In this document: in pieces, positions 29,078-37,156 of the stretch | Position numbering within the stretch: the stretch's first letter is position 1 | Layout of the letters: every line of letters starts with the position of its first letter | From: an uncultured Gemmata sp. | Lineage (GTDB): Bacteria; Planctomycetota; Planctomycetia; Gemmatales; Gemmataceae | Length of the DNA: 64,000 nt | Assembly: GCA_937924775.1 (NCBI GenBank) | Contig: CALDUT010000016.1 | Location: forward strand, 1-64,000 | Reading direction: 5' to 3' | Notes under the pieces: generated by a model | What the model was told of the DNA's origin: nothing | The model's input: only the letters and a program-made list of their open reading frames with translations | The model's database searches: none | Translations under genes and position numbers: made by a program

Positions 29078-30706
29078 ATGGGGCTGAAGGGCCTTTGCGG
29101 GCTCTGGCTACTACTTGTCGGGTTTCTGGTCGCCGCGATGCCGGCGGTGGCGGCCGAACCGCCGTCGCTTGATCCCCGGGGCTTGCCAGGCCCGTTGGTC
29201 ATCGTCGGCGGGGGCTGCCTGCCCGCGGAGGCTCGCGCGGCCTTCGTTTCGCTTGCTGGCCAGGCGAAGGCCAAAATCGTCGTTATTCCCACGGCCAGTA
29301 CCGATGCCGACGATCCGAAAAAATATCCCAGCTTCCTGAAACCCTGGGAAGAACTGCACCCAGAATCGGTAGTCCTGCTCCACACGCAGGATGTTCAAAA
29401 AGCGAACAGCGCCGCATTCGTCCAACCGCTGAGTGAAGCCACCGGGGTGTGGTTCAGCGGCGGCGACCAGAACCGCGTGATCGCGGCCTATCGCGGAACG
29501 CTGGTGGAGAAGGAGCTGAAAAAACTCCATGCCCGCGGCGGCGTCATCGGTGGGACCTCGGCTGGAGCCGCGATCATGAGCGACGTGATGATCGCTGGCG
29601 GCAGCGATACCGCCAAACTCGGAACCGGGTTCGGCTTTTTACCCGGCTTTATCATCGATCAGCACTTCACCGCACGCAAGCGGGACAAACGCCTGCAGGG
29701 TGTCATCGCGGCCCATCCGCAATATGTGGGTTTGGGGTTGGATGAAGCGACGGCGCTTGTCGTCCGCGGTCGGGTGGCCCGTGTCATCGGCGACGCGAAT
29801 CTGACCGTGTGCGTGGCCGCCGGCGCGGGTCGCCCCGCGGCTGTCGATACCTACGCCGCCGGTTCTCTACTCGATTTGTGCCAACTCCAACGAGCGGCTT
29901 TCAACCGTGCGTCGAAGAACCCCTTTCCACCCGCGGAACCGTCCGAACCGGTGGTGAAAAACGGCTCGCTCGTCATCGTTGGTGGTGGCGGGTCTACCCC
30001 CGAAATCTGGCAACAATTCATCCAACGGGCCGGGGGGAACGACGCTCTCATCGTCGTCATCCCCACCGCGATGGAAGACCCGTTGCCCAAAGTCTGCCCC
30101 GAAGAACGGCTCCTGCGGCAGTATGGGGCCAAGAATGTCGTGGTCCTGCACACGCGCGATCGCCAGCAAGCCGACGACCCCAAGTTCAGCGAGATTCTGA
30201 CGAAAGCCGGGGGTGTCTGGTTCGGCGGCGGGCGGCAGTGGCGTTTTGCCGATGCTTACGAAGGTACTCTCACCGAGAAACGGTTCCACGAAGTGCTGGC
30301 CCGTGGCGGCGTCATCGGTGGCAGTTCCGCCGGGGCCAGTATCCAAGGCGAATACATGCCGCGGGGACACCCGTTGGGCAACACCGTGATGGCTGCAGAA
30401 GGCTACGAACGCGGCTTCGGCTTCCTCCCCGGCTGCGCCATCGACCAACACTTCTTCGCTCGCCGCCGCACGGCCGACATGACCGCGCTGATGAAGAAAT
30501 ACCCGCAGTATCTGGGTATCGGCATCGACGAAGCCACGGCCCTCATCGTCACCGGCAGCATCGCTGAGGTCATCGGCAAGGGCAAGGTTGCCTTCTACGA
30601 CCCCACCCAAAAACCCCAGGGCGACAAGGATTATGAAGAGGTCTTCCCCCCCGAAAAGTACGATTTGAAAGCACGCCAAAAGATCACCTCCCCGAACGGC
30701 AAATGA
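29078..30706 (+). CDS. Tandem cyanophycinase-like (peptidase S51) protein
   Basis: This 542-aa exported protein has a signal peptide and two complete S51-fold domains. Domain 1 (about 40-270) has GPLVIVGGGCL, GVWFSGGDQNRV, GVIGGTSAGAAIMS (nucleophile Ser) and IIDQHF. Domain 2 (about 290-525) repeats these as GSLVIVGGGGST, GVWFGGGRQWRF, GVIGGSSAGASIQG and AIDQHFFARRR. S51 enzymes cleave cyanophycin or alpha-aspartyl peptides. Both Ser nucleophiles are retained, but domain 2 has GGGRQ where domain 1 has GGDQN, so substrate recognition may differ. Cyanophycin-like or beta-linked Asp peptides as substrate are inferred. Confidence 0.9.
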   Translation: MGLKGLCGLWLLLVGFLVAAMPAVAAEPPSLDPRGLPGPLVIVGGGCLPAEARAAFVSLAGQAKAKIVVIPTASTDADDPKKYPSFLKPWEELHPESVVLLHTQDVQKANSAAFVQPLSEATGVWFSGGDQNRVIAAYRGTLVEKELKKLHARGGVIGGTSAGAAIMSDVMIAGGSDTAKLGTGFGFLPGFIIDQHFTARKRDKRLQGVIAAHPQYVGLGLDEATALVVRGRVARVIGDANLTVCVAAGAGRPAAVDTYAAGSLLDLCQLQRAAFNRASKNPFPPAEPSEPVVKNGSLVIVGGGGSTPEIWQQFIQRAGGNDALIVVIPTAMEDPLPKVCPEERLLRQYGAKNVVVLHTRDRQQADDPKFSEILTKAGGVWFGGGRQWRFADAYEGTLTEKRFHEVLARGGVIGGSSAGASIQGEYMPRGHPLGNTVMAAEGYERGFGFLPGCAIDQHFFARRRTADMTALMKKYPQYLGIGIDEATALIVTGSIAEVIGKGKVAFYDPTQKPQGDKDYEEVFPPEKYDLKARQKITSPNGK

Positions 30707-30746
30707 GCGTTCGCCCGGGGGGGCCGGGGGGCGAAGCGGGGTATTC

Positions 30747-32330
30747 TCAGCGGCAGGGGTGCCGTAGCACGCGACCGCCCAACACGTTCTGATATTCGCC
30801 CTCCTTCACAGCCACGAAGCCATTGACCAGCACCCACTTCACCCCGGTGGGGTATTGGTGCGGTTTGTCGAAGGTGGCCGTGTCGCGGTAGGTTTTCGGG
30901 TCGAACACGACCACGTCGGCGAAGTATCCCGGCTTGAGATAACCGCGATCCGGGAGTTTAAGAATCTCGGCTGGTAAACCGCTGGCACTGCGAATGGCCG
31001 CTTCGAGTGTGACGATTTGCTCGTCGATCGCGTAGAACCCGATCTTGCGTGGGAAGGTGCCGTAACTGCGCGGGTGGGGCACGGTGGGGCCGGGCGTCTG
31101 CACGCCACCATCGCTGGCCGTGGCCACCCAGGGCTGCTTCATGTACAGGCGGACATCGTCTTCATTCATCCCGAAGTTGACGATCTGCGCTCCGCCGTTG
31201 CGCTCGATTGCTAGCACAATGTCGATCGGTTTTTTGTTCTCCGTGGCAGCGATGTCAGCGATGTTCCGGCCTTGCCACTTCGGGTTGTAACTGCAGCGGG
31301 CAATTTGCAGACGTCGGCCATCATCCCCCAAATTCCGCTCGATATCGGCCCGGATCTTCGGCCCCAGTTGCGGATCGTCGAGGCGGGCGAGGAAGTCCTT
31401 GTCGGAACCTTCGCGATACCGCGGCGAAACGACGGTGGCCCGTAACGAAGTGGAACTGGCAATGTACGGATACTGATCCGCCGTTACCTCTTGCCCTTTC
31501 TTGCGGGCGTTCTCAATGAGAGCGACGGCACGGCCCGAAGTGCCCCAGGCGGCTTTACCACTGGCCTTGATGTGCGAAATGTGAACGCGGCAGCCCGATT
31601 CGCGTCCAATCGTCAGCGCTTCCTCGATCGCATCGAGCAATCCGGTCGATTCGTTGCGAATGTGGCTGGCATACAGGCCGCCGTAGCGGTTGACGACTTT
31701 GGCCAAAGCGATGATTTCGTCGGTTTTGGCGTAGGTGCCCGGATTATAGATCAGCCCGGTGGAGAGGCCGAAGGTGCCATCCTGCATGGCTTTGTCCACC
31801 AGTTCTTCCATTGTCTTCAACTCGTCAGCCGTCGGTGCCCGGTTGGTGTTGCCCATCACCTGATGGCGGATGCTGTTGTGGGTGGCCAGGTGGATGACGT
31901 TCGTACCGATGCCGCCGTTTTCCAGCGTCTGGAAGAAAGCCCCGGCATGGACCGGACCCGAGCCACAGTTGCCAGTCACCACGGTAGTACAACCTTGGAG
32001 AACGTAATTCTTATTGGCCCGCCCGGTTTTACTTGTCAGACCACTATCGCAGTGGGTGTGCAAGTCGATGAACCCAGGGCAAATGACCAACCCCTGCGCA
32101 TTCACGTCTGTGGCTCCGTCGGCCTTCTCGACCCGGCCCACCGCGACGATTTTCGCGCCGCGGATGTGGACATCGCCAACGAAGGGCTTGCCGCCTGTAC
32201 CATCGTAGATCGTGGCATTGCGGAAGACGAGGTGCGTCTCCGGGCGGGGGGGATCGGCCGCCCGCAGAGCCGGAGCCAGCCCTATAACACTGACCAGAGT
32301 GAGAATGAGAAACCGAAGGCAGCGACGCAT
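30747..32330 (-). CDS. N-acyl-D-amino-acid deacylase-like amidohydrolase, exported
   Basis: The ATG at 32330 starts a signal peptide (RRCLRFLILTLVSVIGLAPAL) and gives 527 aa. The amidohydrolase fold is clear: FIDLHTHCDSGL (metal-binding HxH), GNCGSGP (bridging Cys of D-aminoacylases), ASHIRNES, HISHIKASG and a late Asp (ATASDGGVQ), then VVFDPKTYRDTATF of the C-terminal sandwich. The family hydrolyses N-acyl-D-amino acids or D-aminoacyl dipeptides. The gene converges on the cyanophycinase-like gene, and together they suggest scavenging of unusual peptides. GGAG precedes the start. Confidence 0.9.
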   Translation of the reverse strand: MRRCLRFLILTLVSVIGLAPALRAADPPRPETHLVFRNATIYDGTGGKPFVGDVHIRGAKIVAVGRVEKADGATDVNAQGLVICPGFIDLHTHCDSGLTSKTGRANKNYVLQGCTTVVTGNCGSGPVHAGAFFQTLENGGIGTNVIHLATHNSIRHQVMGNTNRAPTADELKTMEELVDKAMQDGTFGLSTGLIYNPGTYAKTDEIIALAKVVNRYGGLYASHIRNESTGLLDAIEEALTIGRESGCRVHISHIKASGKAAWGTSGRAVALIENARKKGQEVTADQYPYIASSTSLRATVVSPRYREGSDKDFLARLDDPQLGPKIRADIERNLGDDGRRLQIARCSYNPKWQGRNIADIAATENKKPIDIVLAIERNGGAQIVNFGMNEDDVRLYMKQPWVATASDGGVQTPGPTVPHPRSYGTFPRKIGFYAIDEQIVTLEAAIRSASGLPAEILKLPDRGYLKPGYFADVVVFDPKTYRDTATFDKPHQYPTGVKWVLVNGFVAVKEGEYQNVLGGRVLRHPCR

Positions 32331-32587
32331 GACGAGGTCTCCGGGAAGGCCATGACGCCAGTGTACCAACTCGCACCCCCTGCTGGAATGACCTCCTCGT
32401 CAACTCGCCGGACGCGCAACAGGAATTTCGCCGCCAGCCAGCCGACCGAGTGACAAGACCAACCGTCCATGTGCGATTTCCCATCGTGCGAAACGAATTC
32501 CGAGTGATCTCCGGGCTGACTTCTTGACTACGACTGGTACGATAGGAACGATGGCCGCGTATCGCTGCCATCCGTGGGAGATTCTCC

Positions 32588-33031
32588 ATGATCCGCGTTC
32601 AGAAGATTCTCTATCCCACCGATTTCTCCACTTACTCGAATCTCGCGTACTTCCACGCGGTGAGTTTGGCGGAGTTGCACGGGGCCAGCCTGACGATCCT
32701 CTACGTTCACGCTCCCGGTTCGCCGGGGGATGTGGCCCATTGGCGGAGCCTGTTGGAACAAGTTCGGCCGAATAACCCGCAAATTCCCGTGCAGCATGTC
32801 TTGCTCGAAGGCGACCCGGCCAGCGAGATCACCCGCTACGCCACTGACGCGGGGATGGATCTGATCGTGATTGGCACGCAAGGGCGAACCGGTGTGGATC
32901 GGCTGGTCCTCGGCAGTGTTGCCGAGCGTGTGATGCGGGAAGCCCCGTGTACAGTGCTGGTGGTGAAGTTGCCCAAAGGGGCCGGCTGCGGCCCGGCAGC
33001 GCACACGGTACCCACCCACCCTGCCGGTTAG
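32588..33031 (+). CDS. Universal stress protein (UspA family)
   Basis: This 147-aa single-domain protein begins with VQKILYPTDFSTYSNLA, typical of Usp. It has the nucleotide-binding loop GTQGRTGVDRLVLGSVAE followed by PCTVLVV, matching the Gx2Gx9G(S/T) pattern of ATP-binding UspA proteins. The exact client is unknown; stress survival is the general role. The YtpQ-like gene starts 11 bp downstream and is probably co-transcribed. Confidence 0.93.
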   Translation: MIRVQKILYPTDFSTYSNLAYFHAVSLAELHGASLTILYVHAPGSPGDVAHWRSLLEQVRPNNPQIPVQHVLLEGDPASEITRYATDAGMDLIVIGTQGRTGVDRLVLGSVAERVMREAPCTVLVVKLPKGAGCGPAAHTVPTHPAG

Positions 33032-33042
33032 CCGGAGGTACC

Positions 33043-33909
33043 ATGTCGGCATCCGAGGAAAAAGGGGCGCTGGCTTTACCGGGGTCTTTCCGGGGGTTCG
33101 TGGCCGCGGAACTGGCTTCGGCCGGCTGTACCATCGTCGACTGGGAACAACACGGGGTCAATATCCGTACCGCCGCGGGCGACGAGCAGTACATCGGCTT
33201 GGCGAACCTCTATCGCCGCGCCCGCCCCCGGCCTCCGGACGAATGGCCCACGCTCATTCGCGAATTCCTCGAACGACTCGCCCGCGCCCAAACTCACGAC
33301 ATTCCCACCGACCTCACAACGCTCGCGGATCGTTTACGCCCGCGGTTGGGCCGCCCCTTCGACCGCCGGCAAACGCACCCGTGGGCGGTACCCTTGGCCG
33401 GCACTCCCTTGGAAATCACCTTGGTGATCGACTTTCCGCACACGATGGCCTACGTCACCGACGCCATGCTGGCCCAAAGCCGCCAGCGCGGTGAGGATTT
33501 GCTCGCTATCGCCCTCGACAATCTACGGAAACTCACGCCGCCGGATTACTTGGAGCGGGTTTCGGACGAACTGGAGATCTCCGTGGGCAGCCTGGGGGAT
33601 GCCTACGACGCGGCCCGGGCCCTGATCGTGGAAGAACTGTTACCCGCAGCGCCCGCGGGGCATTGGTTGGCCATTCCCAGCCGCGATGAACTCGCCGTCT
33701 GGCCGGTGTCGCTGCCGGCCTTAGGCCGCATTCACATTCTCAAGATGTTTGCCGACGAGAACTACCACGAACACGCCTACCCCATCACCAACGACATCTT
33801 CTGGGTGTGGCGGGGCCGTTGGCACCCCTTCGGTGTGACACTCCAGGGGAACGACCTGGTGATCGACGCCCCCGAACCCTTTGGCGAAGCCCTCCGCGCA
33901 CTCGGTTAG
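33043..33909 (+). CDS. YtpQ/DUF1444-like protein
   Basis: The ATG at 33043 has a GGAGG site 4-5 bases upstream and gives 288 aa; the track start lies inside the usp gene. The stretch LVIDFPHTMAYVTDAM, LLAIALDNLRKLT, then YDAARALIVEELLP and IPSRDELAVWP resembles the DUF1444/YtpQ family by its order of motifs. The function of that family is not known. No signal peptide or membrane helix is seen, so it should be cytoplasmic. Confidence 0.65.
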   Translation: MSASEEKGALALPGSFRGFVAAELASAGCTIVDWEQHGVNIRTAAGDEQYIGLANLYRRARPRPPDEWPTLIREFLERLARAQTHDIPTDLTTLADRLRPRLGRPFDRRQTHPWAVPLAGTPLEITLVIDFPHTMAYVTDAMLAQSRQRGEDLLAIALDNLRKLTPPDYLERVSDELEISVGSLGDAYDAARALIVEELLPAAPAGHWLAIPSRDELAVWPVSLPALGRIHILKMFADENYHEHAYPITNDIFWVWRGRWHPFGVTLQGNDLVIDAPEPFGEALRALG

Positions 33910-33943
33910 CCTATCCCGACGTTTTCCTCGCCTCGGACCGGCG

Positions 33944-33962
33944 GCTGCAGCCCCGCTGCAGC
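33944..33962. terminator. Hairpin between convergent genes
   Basis: A perfect 7-bp stem GCTGCAG/CTGCAGC with a 5-base loop lies between the stops of the YtpQ-like gene (+) and the zinc-ribbon gene (-). It has no T run on either side, so it may act only as an mRNA 3'-end structure. It is recorded for its position. Confidence 0.35.
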
Positions 33963-34050
33963 AACCCACGGAACACGGCAGGGTTCTTTCACCGGTGCGG
34001 AAACGGGACCTGACGGCTGACCCCCGATTGGGACGCTGTTCCGCCCGGGT

Positions 34051-35226
34051 TCATTTCGCGTCGTGGAGGAAGCGTTGGATGAGGTTGGCACTGGTCGCGG
34101 GATCGAAGGGGGCTTCGAAGTGCGCGAACGTTTCGTCGCCGCCGGCCGTGGCTGTGGCGATTTCTGCGGCTCGAGCCTGGAAATACGTACGGATCCGCTG
34201 GGCTGTGGCTTCGTCCGCGGCTCGGATCGTCAGTTGCAGCCGCGGGGTGTCGCCCAAACGCAACGCCAGGTGAGCCCCACGGCCGTCACGCACGGCCGGA
34301 AGCCATTCTTGGACGTTCGGGGGAGCCAACAGTTTCACCAGGGGCTTTTGCGTCCAATCGTTCCCATCGTCGGCGATGGCCCACAGGGCCGTGTCCGGGG
34401 GCAGCGTCGCGAATAGTCGGCTGAGGCGCACAGACGGGCCACCGGCGTCGGGATTGATCTTCGTGGCCGTCACCACGCTCTCGACCCATCCCAAAACCCA
34501 GATTGTGGACGAAAGACGAGCCAATGCCAGCGGCAGGGGGGAACCTTGCAATTGGATGTCGTAGTGCGGGGATTTGCCCGGGGCCGGCTTGGCGTGGAGC
34601 CGCTGAAGGAATGACTCTTCTGCGGTGAGCGGTTGATTCAACACCACCACCACCAGCGCTTGGGGGACATCGCCCGCCTCACCCAGAAAGGCCCCGCCCA
34701 CGAGATGATGAATCTGCGGCAACGGAATCCCCAATTGATCGAGCAGGGAGAAGAGCTGGGCCGGGATACCAGCTTCGGTGAATAACTCGCGGATCGGCTG
34801 CTGGCGGTGTTCGGCGAAGGCCAGAGCCGGGCCCGGTTGGAAGGCGAACACCATGTTGCAGCGTTCTGGGAGATAACCCAGCCCGGCTAATTCTCCAGGG
34901 GGTTGGACCTGAGGGGAGGACCGTTCGGGGGTGGGGGGCTGTGGCCGGGGCGTGAAGTACACGGCCAAACCGATCACGATCGCGAAAGCGGCCACCAGCG
35001 CCAGCCACTGGAACCGGGGCGCTGCGGCGGCGGGGGGCGGAGCGGCGGGTAACGTCGGGGAGGCGGGGGTGGGCAGAGGCGGGGGGGGGGAAGCTGCTGT
35101 TGTGTCGGCCTGACCGCGGAGGGGAAAACGATCACCGCAGCGGGGGCAGGTCGCCCGGCGATCGGCGGGCCAGCTCGCCAGCGTGAATTGCGAATTGCAC
35201 GAAGGACACGCCAACCGAACACTCAT
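34051..35226 (-). CDS. Zinc-ribbon single-pass membrane protein
   Basis: This 391-aa protein has an MJ0042-type zinc ribbon at the N-terminus (CPSCNSQF...CPRCGDRF), a Pro/Ala-rich linker, one membrane helix (WLALVAAFAIVIGLAVYF, near 75-92) and a large non-cytoplasmic domain (DUF-like, beta-rich) of about 280 aa. This architecture recurs in planctomycetes without known function. The linker is encoded partly by ten consecutive C on the coding strand (35081-35090), in frame as PPPP. The gene is convergent with the YtpQ-like gene. Confidence 0.75.
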   Translation of the reverse strand: MSVRLACPSCNSQFTLASWPADRRATCPRCGDRFPLRGQADTTAASPPPPLPTPASPTLPAAPPPAAAAPRFQWLALVAAFAIVIGLAVYFTPRPQPPTPERSSPQVQPPGELAGLGYLPERCNMVFAFQPGPALAFAEHRQQPIRELFTEAGIPAQLFSLLDQLGIPLPQIHHLVGGAFLGEAGDVPQALVVVVLNQPLTAEESFLQRLHAKPAPGKSPHYDIQLQGSPLPLALARLSSTIWVLGWVESVVTATKINPDAGGPSVRLSRLFATLPPDTALWAIADDGNDWTQKPLVKLLAPPNVQEWLPAVRDGRGAHLALRLGDTPRLQLTIRAADEATAQRIRTYFQARAAEIATATAGGDETFAHFEAPFDPATSANLIQRFLHDAK

Positions 35227-35429
35227 ACGAAAACCTCGCGGCAGAGAGCTTTCTGCTATTGTTGGCCGCTCGTCCAGGAGTGGCTACACGCCGACGCCGC
35301 GATCCCCTCATCCCGCAGACCCATCGGCGACGCTCGGCCAGCTCCGGTTGCCCACGACAGAACCGGCGGATATACGAGTGGGAAAGCGTTGTCGCAAAAC
35401 CGCAGCGCATTCTCACAAAGGGTAGAACG

Positions 35430-36329
35430 ATGATCCCGCTCGATTTCTCTGGCAAGGTGGCCCTCGTGACCGGTGTGGGCGACAACAAAAGCTTCGCGTG
35501 GTACATCGGCAAAGCTCTGCAACAAGCCGGGGCCACCATTGTGTTGGCCGTGCATCCGCGGATGCTCACCATAGTGGAGAATCTGCTGACCTCGAGCGAC
35601 CCGGACGATGTGGCCCGGCGCAAGCTCCCCGATGGCTCCGAATTCCGCCCGGCGAAGATGCTTCGTTGCGATGTCAGTTACGACACCCTGGAGGATGTGA
35701 AGCTCGAGGAAATGCCCGAGGCCCAACGGCGGCATTACGCCAAATACACCGAAGATTACAGCGTCCGTGGAGTGGTGAACGCGGTGGGCCAGGAATTCGG
35801 CGGCATCGACATTCTCATCCACTCCGTGGCCTTCAGCCGGGAAGTGACCAAGCCTCTCATCGACACCAGCCGCAAAGCGTATCACGAAGCGATGAGCATC
35901 TCGGCGTATTCGCTGGTCAGTCTGGTGCGGGCCGCGGTGCCGTACATGGCGAACCGCCCGAGCGGGGCCAGCGTGGTAGGGCTCACATATGTCGCGGCTG
36001 AACGGGTCGTACCGCATTACGGCGGCGGTATGGCCACCTGCAAAGCCGCGTTGCAGATCGACGCCAAACAACTGGCGTGGTTTGTCGGCGATAAGAATAT
36101 CCGCGTCAACCTGATCTCGGCGGGCCCCTATGCCAGCCGGGCGGCCCGGGCGATCAATCCCGATTTCGATAAGCTCATTGCCCACGCTGCCGAACATTCG
36201 CCCCTGCGCCGCCCGATCGAACCTGAGGAAGTCGCTCATGCGACGCTGTACCTGTGTAGCCCCCTGGCCAGTGCGGTGACAGGTCAGATTCTTTATGTCG
36301 ATTGTGGCTACAATATCATGGCAACATAA
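35430..36329 (+). CDS. fabI: Enoyl-ACP reductase, FabI (plant/chlamydia-type)
   Basis: This 299-aa enzyme catalyses the last, NADH-dependent step of each fatty-acid elongation round. The true start is the ATG at 35430; the track ORF starts 57 codons too early. It has a nucleotide-binding N-terminus (KVALVTGVGDNKSFAWYIG) and the active site ERVVPHYGGGMATCKAALQ. In that motif seven residues separate Tyr and Lys (Y-GGGMATC-K), as in plant, Plasmodium and chlamydial enoyl reductases, rather than six as in E. coli FabI. The extra 30-odd residues around 60-105 also fit that type. ISAGPYASRAARAI is the substrate-loop region. Confidence 0.93.
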   Translation: MIPLDFSGKVALVTGVGDNKSFAWYIGKALQQAGATIVLAVHPRMLTIVENLLTSSDPDDVARRKLPDGSEFRPAKMLRCDVSYDTLEDVKLEEMPEAQRRHYAKYTEDYSVRGVVNAVGQEFGGIDILIHSVAFSREVTKPLIDTSRKAYHEAMSISAYSLVSLVRAAVPYMANRPSGASVVGLTYVAAERVVPHYGGGMATCKAALQIDAKQLAWFVGDKNIRVNLISAGPYASRAARAINPDFDKLIAHAAEHSPLRRPIEPEEVAHATLYLCSPLASAVTGQILYVDCGYNIMAT

Positions 36330-36746
36330 TATTCAGGCGAATATAGGAATTCACTGGCCCTTTTCAGCTATAACCTTGTGTGGCCCTGGCTGGCCGGCGC
36401 CGGTGTTTGGGCAGCTCGCCCGGGGAGAAGCACTGGCTCAGACGCGGCTACCAAGACTCGCAACGGAAAGGCTCCGGGAGGCTGAAGTCCCCTTGGAGAT
36501 GGTCACAACGCGAAGGCCGTATCACGCGGGGGCGACCGCTGCGGCCATCCCTCCCAAGCTCCTCCAACAGGCGGGGCCCATGGAATCCTATCCAGCCGCG
36601 GAGTAGCCGCGGACGATGACCATATCCACCGAAGGGAAAAATTTCCCCCAAATTCCCGTTGCCGAATGGCCCGTGCTAACGTAATTTCTTTTCTAACTCG
36701 CCGTGCCGGCCAGGCCGCGAGTTACTGACAACTGACATCGGTGAGC
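36330..36746. other. Intergenic region upstream of the SAM riboswitch
   Basis: About 415 bp between fabI and the riboswitch. The predicted ORFs have no recognisable content or start signals. An AT-richer patch near 36680-36710 (GTAATTTCTTTTCTAAC) just before the aptamer is the likely place for the promoter of the riboswitch-controlled genes, but no clear -35/-10 pair stands out. Confidence 0.4.
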
Positions 36747-36969
36747 ATCTTATCCAGAGTGGCTGAGGGGCCAGGCCCGACGACGCCACAGCAACCGGGT
36801 GAGAAAGCGTGACCGGTGATTCGTGATGCCCAACGGACCGACCGTACCCCGATTCTGGGGATTTCCACGAATCACGGCTCCCTCTTTCCGCTGCTGGTGC
36901 TAACTCCTGCCCGGCAAACGCCACAGGCGCGATTTATCGCCGCCGTGGTATGGCCGGGGAAGATAAGAT
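36747..36969 (+). promoter_or_regulatory. SAM-I (S-box) riboswitch aptamer
   Basis: The conserved SAM-I core is present: CTTATCcAGAG, then GAGGGGCCAGGCCCGACGA (kink-turn and P2 loop), then CAGCAACC, and later GGTGCTAACTCCTGC. Helices can be traced. P1 is ATCTTATC (36747-54) with GATAAGAT (36962-69). P2 is GTGGC/GCCAC. A P3 extension has a perfect 10-bp helix GTGATTCGTG/CACGAATCAC. P4 is CCCGGC/GCCGGG. At about 223 nt it is longer than usual because P3 and P4 are extended. SAM-I elements turn genes off when S-adenosylmethionine is plentiful. The downstream same-strand gene is the threonine-synthase-like gene 187 bp away. Confidence 0.93.
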
Positions 36970-37026
36970 CTCGCGTGGGGCATTCCCTCCACCGTTCTCT
37001 TATCTCACCGCACACCACTCCACGCG
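36961..37026 (+). promoter_or_regulatory. Riboswitch expression platform (mutually exclusive helices)
   Basis: The 3' strand of P1 (AGATAAGA, 36961-68) is perfectly complementary to TCTTATCT at 36998-37005. A second helix, CGCGTGG (36972-78) with CCACGCG (37020-26), would cross this pairing, so the two exclude each other. With SAM bound, P1 would sequester AGATAAGA and let the second hairpin form; without SAM, the first pairing would block it. No T run follows, so any termination would not be of the classic intrinsic kind. This is inferred from base pairing only. Confidence 0.6.
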
Positions 37027-37156
37027 GTGGCGCAACTCTGGCTAAGTGATCCCCTGCTCCCGATCGGCCATACGCTCAAGTCCAAGTGGCATAACTACTT
37101 GTGACAATGGGCGTGTGAATGAACCACCGACCCGACCGATTCCGAGGAGGACTTCT

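Noticed and set aside
32520-32560. Sigma-70 promoter TTGACT upstream of the usp gene
   Set aside because: A TTGACT is present, but the -10 at 17-bp spacing (AACGAT) is poor; not strong enough to list as a feature.
36295-36606. 103-aa ORF overlapping the fabI end and the gap after it
   Set aside because: It starts inside fabI in another frame and has no recognisable content; the downstream sequence is better explained as a riboswitch leader.
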